From contig NZ_JACCBW010000002.1 of assembly GCF_013410035.1 (NCBI RefSeq), forward strand, positions 1,240,001-1,304,000: a stretch of DNA of 64,000 nucleotides, written 5' to 3'. The notes beneath the pieces are model-generated. The model saw nothing but the letters and a program-made list of their open reading frames with translations, was not told where the DNA came from and made no database searches. The DNA comes from Nocardioides cavernae (lineage in GTDB: Bacteria > Actinomycetota > Actinomycetes > Propionibacteriales > Nocardioidaceae). The position numbers were made by a program, and so were the translations under genes. Positions 39,492 to 48,880 of this stretch are shown piece after piece. Positions within the stretch are counted from its first letter, which is position 1. Every line of letters begins with the position of its first letter.

Positions 39492-42145
39492 CGGCTGACC
39501 GCCTCGCTGCCGGCGACCGCGGCCCGGCGCCGGGCGTCGAGCGCGGAGGAGCGCCGCGAGAGCCGCGCATCGAGCAGGTCGGCGGCCTCCGCGTTGCGTC
39601 CGGCCATGGTGAGGGCGTGCACGAGCGTGTCCTCGACGACCTCGCGCTGGGCCTTGCTGCCACCGAGCGGCGCCATGGTGCGCACGACGCCGGTGAGGGT
39701 CGCGGACGCCGCGTTCCAGCGCTCCTCGACGACCTGCACGAGCCCCGTGCACAGCGGGGCGACCACGTCACGGAAGACCCTGTCCTCGTGGTGCGCGGCA
39801 CGGGTCGCGAGGTCGCCCAGCGCCGCAGCGTCACCGTCGGCGGCGAGCAGGACGGCGCCGTGCATCGCCGCGAACGGCGTGGGCGGGGTCGCGAGCCACT
39901 CGCCCGGCGCCTGCGCACGGACGGCTGCGACCGGCAGGTCCTCGGTCCAGGCGCCGGTCACCCGGCCACGCCACAGCAGGGCCCCGCTGTCCACGACGAC
40001 ACGGCTGCCACTGACGACGGTGGGGTCCAGCTCGCGGGCGTAGCGACGGCGCACGGCCTCGACGTCGTCCTGCATCAGCTCGTGCAGCGCGGCGTGCCAC
40101 GAGAAGTGCGAGCGGTGGTTGGCCTCGGGCCCGCGGGTGCGGATCCACTCGTCGAGCCACGCCAGGCCGGCGGCGTGGTCGCCGGTCTCGTAGAAGACGT
40201 GGGCGCGGGCGTGGACCGCGTGCCCCGACGCGGGCTCGACGGAGAGCGCGTAGGAGGACAGCTCCTCGGCCTCGGCCCAGCGCTCCTGGTCCTGACGGAC
40301 GAAGGCGAGCTGGCCGGCGTACCACCAGTCGTCGCCGTAGGAGCGACCGAGCGACTCGACCAGCTCCGCGGTCTGCGACCCGCTGGTGAGGCCGCCGAAG
40401 GCGACGGTCGGCACCGCGACGCTCACGGCGAGCGCGTCGCGCGGGAAGAGGCGTACGTGCCGCAGCAGCGCCGCAGCACCGGTGGCCTCGTCGGTGCGCA
40501 GCCGCGTCGTGACCGCGTCCAGGAAGGAGGACTCCCGGTCGTCGAGGTGGCGGTCGGCCGCGGCGCGGTGCGCGGCACGCAGCGAGGCCTGCCAGTGGGA
40601 GTTGGTGCCCCACTCGTGGCCGAGCAGGGCGAGCGCGGCGTGGGCCTGGACGAAGCCCTCGTCGGCGGCGACGGCCTCGAGGAGCCCCTCCTCGACGCCG
40701 TCCTGGAGGCGCAGCAGCCGGCCCAGCGCCGCGTTGTAGCGCTCGGCGGCGTCCTGGCCGGCCGACAGCGTGAGGCCGTAGGGGTCGACCGGGCGGCGTC
40801 GGGACTCGCCGTGCATCGACCGGCTCACGACGCGCGCCACGTCGTAGGCCTGCTCGCGGATCTCCGGCATCGCGGTGGACTCCCAGAGGTTCCCGCGCCG
40901 CAGGGAGCCGACGGCGAGGAAGGGGAGCGCCTCCGGGAGCGTCCCGACGATGCGGCCGTCGTCGGTGGTGTCGATGCCCAGCCCGGCCGGGCCGGGGCGG
41001 ACGAGACCGGTCTGGGCCAGTCGGGTGAGGAGCGGGTCGGCCGCGATCGAGCCGACCGGCCCTGTGCAGTTGACGACCGCGGCGACGCGGAGGGTGGTGC
41101 CGTCGTCGAGGGTGACGCGCAGGGCGCTGGCGTCGGTCTGCACCCCGGCGATCGTGCCGCGGTGCCGCTCGAGGCGGCCCTCGCTCGCGATGGCGTGGAA
41201 GCGTCGCGCGGTGGCCGGGGCCATGCGGTGGCGGTGCACGTCCCACCTGCGGGCGTCCTCGGCGATGAAGCGGCGCTTGTCGGCCTCGGACAGCCCGCGC
41301 CACAGCTGCGCGGTCACCGGTCGCAGGCCGTCGACGGCGGCACGCCAGTCGCCGGTGGCCTCGACGGTCTCGTCGACGTGCGCGGCCAGGGTGGAGCGGA
41401 GCAGGTCGAGGTCCTGCACCCGGGTGATCCCCGGCGGCGGCGGGACCGGGGGAGTCGTGGGCAGGACGTGCGGGTGCGGCACGGCGTCGGTGCGCGAGAC
41501 GACGTGGACCGTGCGGTCCGGGCGGTCGGCGCTGATCGCGAGGTCGACCATCGTCAGCCCCGACCCGAGCATGAGGACGTCGCCGACCTCGGGGATCCCC
41601 TGCGTCCACGGGTCGGCGACGAGGCGGGGGTCGGCGGCGAGCTCGGCCGGCGCCCAGCCGGTGCCGGGGCGGCTGCCGGTCGCGAGCACGACGGCGCGCG
41701 CCTCGAGGTGGTCGCCGTCGGAGAGCTCCACGACGAACCCGTCGGAGGAGCCGCTGATGTCCACGACCTCCGCGCGGCGGCGCACGAGCCGGGCGTTGCC
41801 GGGGAACTCGGTCGCGGTGGTCAGCAGGCTCTCGATGTAGCGGCCGAAGGCCGCGCGCGGCGCGAAGTCGTGGGGCTGGAACGTCGGGTCGTGGTGGGTG
41901 CGCAGCCACCGCAGGAAGTGCTCGGGGTCGCGCGGGAAGGCGCTCATGCCGGAGGCGGGGACGTTGAGGAGGTGGCGGTCGTCGGTGGTGGAGTACGCCT
42001 GCCCGCGGCCGGTGGCGGGGGAGGGGTCGACGAGCTCGACGCGGAAGCGCGACGACAGCGCGGTCACTAGGTGGGTGGCGACGAGCGTTCCGCCGGCACC
42101 GGCCCCGACCACCACGACCCGACAGTCACCCTCGTTCGTCCGCAT
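39488..42145 (-). CDS. FAD/NAD(P)-binding protein fused to a TTC38-like TPR domain
   Basis: An 885-aa two-part protein. Residues 1-455 are a PF13454-type FAD/NAD(P) module: GAGAGG near residue 14, GRGQAYSTTDDRHLLNVPA, MSAFPRDPEHFLRWL, and a second dinucleotide motif LMLGSGLTMVDLA near 200. From about 460 onwards (SAGQDAAERYNAALGRLL, VRLFPRDALAVSV, GHAVHARAHVFYETGDHAAGLAWL, HFSWHAALHEL) it follows a full tetratricopeptide-repeat-38 protein. ATG 42145 follows a GGAG; a GTG at 42172 is possible. The frame is intact, so the fusion is not a sequencing artefact of a stop. Function unknown. Confidence 0.8.
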   Translation of the reverse strand: MRTNEGDCRVVVVGAGAGGTLVATHLVTALSSRFRVELVDPSPATGRGQAYSTTDDRHLLNVPASGMSAFPRDPEHFLRWLRTHHDPTFQPHDFAPRAAFGRYIESLLTTATEFPGNARLVRRRAEVVDISGSSDGFVVELSDGDHLEARAVVLATGSRPGTGWAPAELAADPRLVADPWTQGIPEVGDVLMLGSGLTMVDLAISADRPDRTVHVVSRTDAVPHPHVLPTTPPVPPPPGITRVQDLDLLRSTLAAHVDETVEATGDWRAAVDGLRPVTAQLWRGLSEADKRRFIAEDARRWDVHRHRMAPATARRFHAIASEGRLERHRGTIAGVQTDASALRVTLDDGTTLRVAAVVNCTGPVGSIAADPLLTRLAQTGLVRPGPAGLGIDTTDDGRIVGTLPEALPFLAVGSLRRGNLWESTAMPEIREQAYDVARVVSRSMHGESRRRPVDPYGLTLSAGQDAAERYNAALGRLLRLQDGVEEGLLEAVAADEGFVQAHAALALLGHEWGTNSHWQASLRAAHRAAADRHLDDRESSFLDAVTTRLRTDEATGAAALLRHVRLFPRDALAVSVAVPTVAFGGLTSGSQTAELVESLGRSYGDDWWYAGQLAFVRQDQERWAEAEELSSYALSVEPASGHAVHARAHVFYETGDHAAGLAWLDEWIRTRGPEANHRSHFSWHAALHELMQDDVEAVRRRYARELDPTVVSGSRVVVDSGALLWRGRVTGAWTEDLPVAAVRAQAPGEWLATPPTPFAAMHGAVLLAADGDAAALGDLATRAAHHEDRVFRDVVAPLCTGLVQVVEERWNAASATLTGVVRTMAPLGGSKAQREVVEDTLVHALTMAGRNAEAADLLDARLSRRSSALDARRRAAVAGSEAVSR

Positions 42146-42256
42146 GCCGCACACTCCATCCAATAACTGCACTGAATTACTTGACTAAACGTAGCAACAG
42201 CAACGCTGATCGCACGACTCGGCGGTCGGCGTGGCGCCGCCCGTCGCGGTCGGTCG

Positions 42257-42859
42257 TCAGGGGCTCCGGCGCATGATCACGCGCGGGAACCCGGCCGACG
42301 TCGCGTCGGTCGGGCTCGCGAGGGTGAAGCCCGCATCCTCGAAGAGCTTGCGCGTGCCGACGTAGGCCATCGTGAGGTCGACCTTCGCGCCTCGGTTGTC
42401 GACCGGGTAGCCCTCGACCACCGGCGCGCCGCGCTCGCGGGCGTACGCCACCGCGCCCTCGAGGAGGACGTGCGAGATGCCGCGGCCCCGGTGGCCCGGT
42501 CGCACCCGGAGGCACCAGACGGACCAGGCGGCCTGGTCGTCGACGTGCGGGATCTTCGTCGACCGGGCGAACGGCAGGTCGGCCCGCGGCGCGACGGCCG
42601 CCCAGCCGACGACCTCGTCGCCGTCGTAGGCCAGCACGCCCGGCTTGGTGCGCTTGCGCGTCAGCGCCTCGACGTAGGCAGCGCGCTCGGGTCCGGCGAG
42701 CTCGCGGTTGAGCTTCGCGGGGATGCGGTGGCTCAGGCACCAGCACACGCTGGAGGTCGGGTTCTTGGGACCGACCATCGTCCGCACGTCGTCGAAGCGG
42801 GCGTGCGTCGCCGGCAGGACGGTGAACCCGTCGGAGGTGACGAGGGGCGTGGGGGCCAT
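42257..42859 (-). CDS. GNAT family N-acetyltransferase
   Basis: A 200-aa acetyltransferase. The acetyl-CoA pyrophosphate loop is RPGHRGRGISHVLL (motif A, about residues 120-133). VLAYDGDEVVGWAAVAPR forms the preceding beta strands and KLFEDAGFTLAS motif B. An N-terminal NPTSSVCWCLSHRI segment is typical of a group of uncharacterised actinobacterial GNATs. Only 30 bases separate its start from the divergent racemase gene. Confidence 0.88.
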   Translation of the reverse strand: MAPTPLVTSDGFTVLPATHARFDDVRTMVGPKNPTSSVCWCLSHRIPAKLNRELAGPERAAYVEALTRKRTKPGVLAYDGDEVVGWAAVAPRADLPFARSTKIPHVDDQAAWSVWCLRVRPGHRGRGISHVLLEGAVAYARERGAPVVEGYPVDNRGAKVDLTMAYVGTRKLFEDAGFTLASPTDATSAGFPRVIMRRSP

Positions 42860-42889
42860 GCGGTCACGCTAGCGCTGTTGAATGGGCCC

Positions 42890-43591
42890 ATGGCTCCTGC
42901 GATGCGCAAGATCGGCCTCCTGGGCGGGATGAGCTGGGAGAGCTCGGCGCTCTACTACGAGGTCCTCAACGAGGAGGTCCGCGAGCGGCTCGGCGGCTAC
43001 CACTCGGCGCGGGTCGTGCTCGCGTCGGTCGACTTCGCCGAGGTCGAGGCGTTGCAGGCGGCGGGCGACTGGGACGCCGCCGGTGCGCTGCTGGCGGGCG
43101 AGGCCGCGGCCCTCGAGGCGGCGGGGGCGGAGTGCGTCGTCCTCTGCACCAACACCATGCACAAGGTGGCCGACGCGATCGAGGCGGCGACCGACGTCCC
43201 GCTGCTGCACATCGTCGAGGTGACCGCCGAGGCGATCCGTGGGGCCGGCCTGGCCCGCGTGGCCCTGCTCGGCACCCGGTTCACCATGGAGCAGGCGTTC
43301 GTGCGCGACCGGCTCGCCGGCCGGGGCGTCGAGGCACTGGTGCCCTCCGGCGCGGACCTCGAGCTGGTGCACCGGGTGATCTACGACGAGCTCGTGCACG
43401 GGGTCGTGCGGGAGGAGTCGCGCGCCGCCTACGTCGAGGTGATCAAGCGGCTGGTCGCCGACGGCGCCGAGGGCGTCGTCCTGGGCTGCACGGAGATCGA
43501 GCTGCTCGTCGGGCCGCAGGACGTCGAGGTCCCGGTCTTCGCGACCACGCGGCTGCACGCGCGGGCAGCGGTCGACTTCGCCCTCAGCTGA
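42890..43591 (+). CDS. Aspartate/glutamate racemase family protein
   Basis: A 233-aa racemase. The two catalytic cysteines are in VVLCTNTMHK (about residue 84) and VLGCTEIELL (about residue 202). GLLGGMSWESSALYYEVLN is the standard N-terminal block of the YgeA/aspartate racemase group. It acts without cofactor in the cytoplasm. ATG 42890 is chosen; ATG 42902 (MRKIGLLGG) is also possible. No Shine-Dalgarno is seen and the gap is short, so the mRNA may be leaderless. Its last eight bases overlap the convergent kinase gene. Confidence 0.88.
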   Translation: MAPAMRKIGLLGGMSWESSALYYEVLNEEVRERLGGYHSARVVLASVDFAEVEALQAAGDWDAAGALLAGEAAALEAAGAECVVLCTNTMHKVADAIEAATDVPLLHIVEVTAEAIRGAGLARVALLGTRFTMEQAFVRDRLAGRGVEALVPSGADLELVHRVIYDELVHGVVREESRAAYVEVIKRLVADGAEGVVLGCTEIELLVGPQDVEVPVFATTRLHARAAVDFALS

Positions 43592-44450
43592 GCCGGCGCA
43601 CCACCAGGTCGAGCCAGTCGTCGAGGCGGCGCAGCTGGTCCTCGCGGCGGAACAGCGGCGGCCTCCCGGGCGGCGGGAGGTGGCCGACCGCGTCCATGAC
43701 GAGCCAGTACGGGTCGGCGGGGCTCGTCGCGACGGTCGCGTACTGCTCGAGGAACGCCTCGGCCGGTGCCGCGTCGACGAGGACGGCGAGGGTGGATGCG
43801 GCGTGGGCGGCGTCCAGCCAGGCGGGTCCGGTCGAGGTCTCGACCCAGTCGACCACTCCACTGATCCTGCCGCCCGTCCACAGCAGGTTGCGGTGGCCGA
43901 AGTCGCGGTGCAGGAAGGTCGGGTCGTACGCCGGGGCGGGGCGGGCGAGGACCTCGAACGCCCGCTCCCAGGCTCCGGTGTGGCGTGTCCAGCCCGGCAC
44001 GACCCACTTCTCCGGCCAGGCCCACGACTGGTAGGTGCGGAACGGCTCGGCCGGCCGCTGGGCGTGGATGGTCGCGAGGAGGCCGGCCATCGCCCGTACC
44101 CCGTCGGCGTCCGGTGCCTCCCGGGGCCGGCCGGGGAGCCGCGACATCAGGTGGGCCGCCACGCCCGCCACCGTGCCGCCCGCGTCGAGCGCGAGGCTCG
44201 TCGGAACCGGCACCGGGGTGCCGGCCAACGCCTGCTGGGCGTCGCGCTCGCGGGTCGTGAGCTCGGCCCCGTGGGTGCGCCACGGCTCGTTCGTCATCAG
44301 CCGCAGCACCGTCTGCGAGCCGTCGTCGTGCGCGAGGGCGAGCATCTGCGACGTCAGGCCGCCGGCCAGCCTCTCGTGGGACACGACCGCCGAGCCGACC
44401 GCGGAGCCGGCCCACGTGAGCGCAGCATCGACGTCCAGCACGCCGCTCAC
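43584..44450 (-). CDS. Aminoglycoside phosphotransferase (APH) family kinase
   Basis: A 288-aa small-molecule kinase. The catalytic loop FLHRDFGHRNLLW (about residue 185) contains Asp and Asn for phosphotransfer, and SGVVDWVETSTGP supplies the metal-binding Asp. The N-lobe has RLAGGLTSQMLAL. The family includes choline, homoserine and antibiotic kinases, and resistance cannot be inferred. GTG start. It overlaps the racemase tail by eight bases. Confidence 0.85.
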   Translation of the reverse strand: MSGVLDVDAALTWAGSAVGSAVVSHERLAGGLTSQMLALAHDDGSQTVLRLMTNEPWRTHGAELTTRERDAQQALAGTPVPVPTSLALDAGGTVAGVAAHLMSRLPGRPREAPDADGVRAMAGLLATIHAQRPAEPFRTYQSWAWPEKWVVPGWTRHTGAWERAFEVLARPAPAYDPTFLHRDFGHRNLLWTGGRISGVVDWVETSTGPAWLDAAHAASTLAVLVDAAPAEAFLEQYATVATSPADPYWLVMDAVGHLPPPGRPPLFRREDQLRRLDDWLDLVVRRLS

Positions 44451-44484
44451 GCTAACGCCTCGCCGACGGGGTACAGGGCGTGGC

Positions 44485-45135
44485 GTGACCGCTCCCTACC
44501 GCCGTGCCTTCGCGCTGCTCTCCGGCCTCCGCTCCGCTCCCGCGTTCCACCCCACGGGCGTGATGTACGAGGGCCGGGCCGAGGTGCGCGGGCCCGGACC
44601 GCTGCCGCTCGGCGAGGTCGGCTGCCTGGTCCGGTTGTCGAAGGGCGTCGGGACCCCGCGCGGCGTGGCCGACCTGCTCGGCATCGCCGTCCGGCTCGAG
44701 CACGACCCGCCCGTCGACGTCCTCGCCACCTCATCGCCGGGCAGCTCCCTGTGGCGGCGCTCGGTCCTGCGCCCCGCACGCCGCTGGGGCGGCACGACCT
44801 TCACCTCGCTCATGCCCTGGGTGCGCGCGGGCCGGCGGTTCGTGGCCGTGCTGGAGGCGCCCGAGGTGGGGCCGGACTCGCCCGAGCCGGACGCTCTGCT
44901 GGACGCGCTGCCGGTGACCTTCCGCCTGCGGGTGGTCGGTCGGCAGGGCGACGTGCAGGTCGGCACGATCGAGGTGCTCGCGCCGTCGGACCGCGAGCGC
45001 CCCGCCTTCGACCCGGTGCTGCACCCGCCGCCGTCGTGGCGCCTCGCCCCGCGCTGGCTGTCGTCGCTGCGGGAGCGGGCGTACGCCGGCAGCCGCGAGG
45101 GGCAGGCGGCCGACCCGGCGGATGGGGCACGCTGA
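44485..45135 (+). CDS. Conserved hypothetical protein, catalase-barrel-like
   Basis: A 216-aa soluble protein starting with GTG, 35 bases from the divergent kinase start. The segments LVRLSKGVGTPRGVADLLGIAVRLE and FTSLMPWVRAGRRFVAVLEAP resemble actinobacterial proteins that carry vague catalase-core-like or 'phosphodiesterase' labels. I see no haem-ligating Tyr motif or metal site, so no activity is assigned. A CDF transporter gene follows four bases after its stop. Confidence 0.6.
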   Translation: MTAPYRRAFALLSGLRSAPAFHPTGVMYEGRAEVRGPGPLPLGEVGCLVRLSKGVGTPRGVADLLGIAVRLEHDPPVDVLATSSPGSSLWRRSVLRPARRWGGTTFTSLMPWVRAGRRFVAVLEAPEVGPDSPEPDALLDALPVTFRLRVVGRQGDVQVGTIEVLAPSDRERPAFDPVLHPPPSWRLAPRWLSSLRERAYAGSREGQAADPADGAR

Positions 45136-45139
45136 GCGC

Positions 45140-46054
45140 ATGCTCACCGTGCTCGTCGCGCTCACCGCCAATGCGGTCCTCGCCGTCCTCAAGTCCGTCG
45201 TGGCGGCCCTCACCGGGTCGGCGTCGATGGTCGCGGAGGCCGCGCACTCCTGGGCCGACGCCGGCAACGAGGTGTTCCTCGTCGTCGCGGAGCGTCGCTC
45301 GGAGAAGCCGGCGGACGCCTCCCACCCGCTCGGCCACGGGCGCGAGGCGTACGTCTGGTCGATGATCGCCGCCTTCGGGCTCTTCGCCGTCGGCGCCGCC
45401 GTGTCGGTGATCCACGGCATCCAGTCGCTGGGGGCGGAGGAGGAGCCGGTGGAGTACCTCTGGGCCTACCTCGTCCTCGGCGCCGCGTTCCTCCTCGAGG
45501 GCACGTCCTTCCTCCAGGCGCGCCGCGAGGTGCGCAAGGGTGCCCGGGAGGCGGAGGTCAGCCGGGCCGCGTTCCTCGACGCGACGTCCGACCCCACGCT
45601 GCGCGCCGTCTTCTTCGAGGACCTCGCCGCCCTGCTCGGCATCGTCATCGCTGTCTCCGGTCTCGCCCTCCACGAGGCCACCGGCGACCCGGTCTGGGAC
45701 GCCGTCGGCTCCATCCTCGTCGGCCTGCTCCTCGGCGTCGTCGCGGTCTACCTCCTGCGGCGCAACATGGCGTTCCTGGTGGGGCAGGTGGTCGACCCGC
45801 GCATCCACGACCGGGTGCGCGGGTGGCTGCTCGCGCGGGAGGAGGTGCAGTCGGTCGCGACGCTCCACCTGGAGTACGTCGGTCCGGGGAAGATGTTCCT
45901 CGTCGGCTCGGTCGACCTCGTCGGCGACGACCCCGAGAGCGAGGCGGCCCGGGAGCTGCAGCGGCTCGAGGACCTGCTGGAGGACAACGACGCGATCGCG
46001 CGCGCCGTGCTGTCCCTGGCCCCACCGGGAACAACGCGGGAAGTTGAGCGTTGA
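45140..46054 (+). CDS. Cation diffusion facilitator (CDF) family transporter
   Basis: A 304-aa CDF protein with about six membrane helices. The metal site in helix 2 is AAHSWADAGNEVFL (His-x3-Asp), followed by the loop HPLGHGREAYVWSM. The acidic partner in helix 5 is FFEDLAALLG. A cytoplasmic ferredoxin-like domain occupies about 205-295. CDF proteins export Zn, Fe or Mn against protons. ATG 45140 is used; ATG 45122 would overlap the preceding gene. Confidence 0.9.
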   Translation: MLTVLVALTANAVLAVLKSVVAALTGSASMVAEAAHSWADAGNEVFLVVAERRSEKPADASHPLGHGREAYVWSMIAAFGLFAVGAAVSVIHGIQSLGAEEEPVEYLWAYLVLGAAFLLEGTSFLQARREVRKGAREAEVSRAAFLDATSDPTLRAVFFEDLAALLGIVIAVSGLALHEATGDPVWDAVGSILVGLLLGVVAVYLLRRNMAFLVGQVVDPRIHDRVRGWLLAREEVQSVATLHLEYVGPGKMFLVGSVDLVGDDPESEAARELQRLEDLLEDNDAIARAVLSLAPPGTTREVER

Positions 46055-46061
46055 ACCAGTC

Positions 46062-47084
46062 ATGAAGAAGATCGGGTTCCTGAACTTCGGCCACTGGACC
46101 GACTCGCCGCACTCGCAGGTGCGCTCGGCCTCCGACACGCTGCTGCAGTCGATCGACCTCGCGGTCGCGGCCGAGGAGCTCGGCGCGGACGGCGCGTACT
46201 TCCGGGTCCACCACTTCGCCCGCCAGCTGGCCTCGCCGTTCCCGCTGCTCGCCGCGGTCGGCGCCCGCACCAGCCGGATCGAGATCGGCACGGGCGTGAT
46301 CGACATGCGCTACGAGAACCCGCTGTACATGGCCGAGGACGCCGGTGCCGCGGACCTGATCTCCGGGGGCAGGCTGCAGCTCGGCATCAGCCGCGGATCA
46401 CCGGAGCAGGTCATCGACGGCTGGCGCTACTTCGGGTACGCCCCCGCGGACGGCGAGGACCAGGCCGACATGGCCCGCCGGCACACCGAGGTCCTCCTCC
46501 AGGTGCTGGAGGGCAAGGGCTTCGCGGAGCCCAACCCGCGCCCGATGTTCCCCAACCCGCCCGGCCTGCTGCGCATCGAGCCTCACTCCGAGGGCCTGCG
46601 CCGGCGCATCTGGTGGGGCGCCGCGTCCGACGCGACCGCGCGGTGGACCGCCGAGCAGGGCATGCACCTGATGAGCTCCACCCTCAAGGCCGACGAGTCG
46701 GGTGAGCCGTTCCACGTCCAGCAGCGCAAGCAGATCGAGGTGTTCCGCGGGGCGTGGAAGGAGGCCGGCCACGAGGGCGAGCCGCGCGTCTCGGTGAGCC
46801 GCTCGATCATGCCCATCACGACGGACATGGACCGCGCCTACTTCGGCCACGAGGGCTCGAGCTCGGACCAGTTCGGGCAGATCGAGGCCAACCTGCGCGC
46901 CGTCTTCGGCAAGACGTACGCCAACGAGCCCGACATCCTGGTCAAGGAGCTCGCCGACGACGAGGCGGTCGCCGCGGCGGACACCCTGCTCCTGACGGTG
47001 CCCAACCAGCTCGGGGTCGACTACAACGCCCACATCCTCGAGTCGGTGCTCACGGACGTGGCGCCCGACCTCGGCTGGCGCTGA
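46062..47084 (+). CDS. LLM-class flavin-dependent oxidoreductase
   Basis: A 340-aa bacterial-luciferase-like monooxygenase. LAVAAEELGADGAYFRVHHFARQ, IEIGTGVIDMRYENPLYMAEDAGAADLISGGRLQLGISRG and the C-terminal LTVPNQLGVDYN follow the TIM-barrel LLM fold. It is likely FMN- rather than F420-dependent, as in alkanal-type family members. Starts seven bases after the CDF gene. Substrate unknown. Confidence 0.85.
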   Translation: MKKIGFLNFGHWTDSPHSQVRSASDTLLQSIDLAVAAEELGADGAYFRVHHFARQLASPFPLLAAVGARTSRIEIGTGVIDMRYENPLYMAEDAGAADLISGGRLQLGISRGSPEQVIDGWRYFGYAPADGEDQADMARRHTEVLLQVLEGKGFAEPNPRPMFPNPPGLLRIEPHSEGLRRRIWWGAASDATARWTAEQGMHLMSSTLKADESGEPFHVQQRKQIEVFRGAWKEAGHEGEPRVSVSRSIMPITTDMDRAYFGHEGSSSDQFGQIEANLRAVFGKTYANEPDILVKELADDEAVAAADTLLLTVPNQLGVDYNAHILESVLTDVAPDLGWR

Positions 47085-47139
47085 CGCGGCGCCCCTCCCG
47101 TACCTCCACACCCCACCTCTCACGCAAGGAGCACCACTG

Positions 47140-47790
47140 ATGGCACGCATCACTGTCCTGGGCGGCAGCGGCTACGCCGGCGCCGCACTCGTCGCCGAAG
47201 CCCGCAAGCGAGGTCACGACGTGACCGCGGTGAGCCGCTCCGGCGCGTCGTCGCCGGTCGACGGCGTGACCTACGTCGAGGGATCGGTCCTCGACCCGGA
47301 CGTGCTTGGCACCGCGGTCGAGGGAGCCGACGTCGTGGTCAGCGCGCTCTCGCCGCGCGGCGACATGGCCGGCCAGCTCGAGGGGGTCGTGGAGGACCTC
47401 GTCGGGCGGCTGGCCGGCACCTCGACGCGGCTCGGCTACATCGGTGGGGCCTCGTCCCTCCTCGTCGAGGAGGGCGGACCGCGCCTGTGGGACGTCTCGG
47501 AGGAGCACATCCCCGCCGACGTGAAGCCCGAGATCGTGACCGGTCTCGAGGCGCTGCAGATCCTGCAGGACAGCCCCGAGGGTCTCGACTGGTTCTACGT
47601 CAGCCCGCCCCAGGACTTCGGCTCCTGGCTGGGCACGCCCAGCAAGGGCGACTACACGCTGGGCGGCGACGTGCTGCTCAAGGACGCCGACGGGACGTCG
47701 ACCATCTCGGCCGACGACCTCGCGCTCGCGGTGCTCGACGAGATCGAGACGCCCGCGCACCGGCGCGCGCGGTTCACCGCGATCGCCTGA
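47140..47790 (+). CDS. NAD(P)-binding atypical SDR (NmrA-like)
   Basis: A 216-aa Rossmann protein. The N-terminal GGSGYAGAALVAEARKRGHDVTAVSR is an atypical SDR cofactor motif (GxxGxxG). YVEGSVLDPDVL and VVVSALSP are the usual next strands. It has no classical Tyr-x3-Lys; it belongs with NmrA/YwnB-like reductases or sensors of NAD(P). AAGGAG precedes the ATG. It follows the LLM enzyme by 55 bases, perhaps a flavin or nicotinamide partner. Confidence 0.82.
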   Translation: MARITVLGGSGYAGAALVAEARKRGHDVTAVSRSGASSPVDGVTYVEGSVLDPDVLGTAVEGADVVVSALSPRGDMAGQLEGVVEDLVGRLAGTSTRLGYIGGASSLLVEEGGPRLWDVSEEHIPADVKPEIVTGLEALQILQDSPEGLDWFYVSPPQDFGSWLGTPSKGDYTLGGDVLLKDADGTSTISADDLALAVLDEIETPAHRRARFTAIA

Positions 47791-47800
47791 CGCCTCGCGA

Positions 47801-48787
47801 CTACGGGGCGGCGGCCCGCAGCTTCTCCAGCAGCGGGCCGGCCGCCTCGGCGAGGAACCGGTCCTGGCCCTCGTCGCCGACCTGCACCAGTGCGACGTCG
47901 GTGAACCCGGCCTCCCAGTACTCCGAGACGGCCTCCACGATCGCGTCGAGGTCGGGTCCGCAGGGCATGGCGTCGGCGACGTCCTCGGGCCGGACGAACT
48001 GCGTCGCGCCGGAGAACCCGGCCGGGGTGGGCAGGTCCGCATTCACCTTCCAGCCGCCCGCGAACCAGCGGAACTGCTCGTGCGCGCGCTGGACGGCCGT
48101 GTCCTCGTCGGGGTCCCAGCAGATCGGGATCTGACCGATCGCCCTCGCGTCGCCGCCGATCCGCGGGGCGTCGGCGACGGCGTTCCAGCTCTCGATCAGC
48201 TCGGCCTTGGGCTCCACGCCGACGAGGTGGTCCCCGAGCGGGGCGAACGTCTCGATGCCGCGATCGCCGGCGACGGCGAGCCCGATCTCGACGCGATCGT
48301 CGGGGAGGTCCCAGATGCGGGCGGAGTCGACCTGGAAGAAGTCGCCGCGGTAGTCCACGAGGTCGCCGGTGAAGAGCTCGCGGATGATCTCGACCGCCTC
48401 GAAGAGCATGTCCTGCCGCTCCGCGATCGCCGGCCAGCCCTCACCGACGACGTGCTCGTTGAGGTTCTCGCCGCTGCCCAGGCCGAGGGTGAAGCGTCCC
48501 TCCGCGAGGATCTGCAGCGTGGCGGCCTTCTGCGCCACCACGGCGGGGTGGTAGCGCAGCGTCGGGCACGTCACGTAGGTCATGAGGCCGACGCGCTCGG
48601 TCGCGTGGGCCACCGCACCGAGGGTCGTCCAGGCGTACGGCGCGTGCCCCTGCTCGGTGAGCCACGGCGAGAAGTGGTCGCTCATCACCTCGAAGTCGAA
48701 GCCCACCCGCTCGGCGGCGACGGCGTAGTCCACCAGCTGCCGCGGGCCGCTCTGCTCGGTCATCAGGGTGTATCCGAAGCGCGTCAT
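47801..48787 (-). CDS. F420-dependent LLM oxidoreductase (TIGR03557-like)
   Basis: A 328-aa LLM protein of the F420/G6PDH-related family: FGYTLMTEQSGPRQLVDYAVAAE, SDHFSPWLTEQGHAPYAW, RYHPAVVAQKAATLQILAEGRFTLGLGSGENLNEHV and FTDVALVQVGDEGQDRF are its standard blocks. Cofactor F420 is typical of actinobacteria. Substrate unknown. It ends ten bases from the convergent Rossmann gene. Confidence 0.88.
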   Translation of the reverse strand: MTRFGYTLMTEQSGPRQLVDYAVAAERVGFDFEVMSDHFSPWLTEQGHAPYAWTTLGAVAHATERVGLMTYVTCPTLRYHPAVVAQKAATLQILAEGRFTLGLGSGENLNEHVVGEGWPAIAERQDMLFEAVEIIRELFTGDLVDYRGDFFQVDSARIWDLPDDRVEIGLAVAGDRGIETFAPLGDHLVGVEPKAELIESWNAVADAPRIGGDARAIGQIPICWDPDEDTAVQRAHEQFRWFAGGWKVNADLPTPAGFSGATQFVRPEDVADAMPCGPDLDAIVEAVSEYWEAGFTDVALVQVGDEGQDRFLAEAAGPLLEKLRAAAP

Positions 48788-48880
48788 GTCCTCGACCGTA
48801 GCCAGCGCCGATCACCCGGCCACCACCCGACGAGGTGAGGACCGCTGGGGTTCGTGAGGTGCTGCTGGTTGTGTGGAGGA

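Noticed and set aside
43584..44450. Antibiotic-resistance gene, because of the aminoglycoside phosphotransferase fold
   Set aside because: The family mostly phosphorylates ordinary metabolites and no resistance subgroup motif can be recognised.
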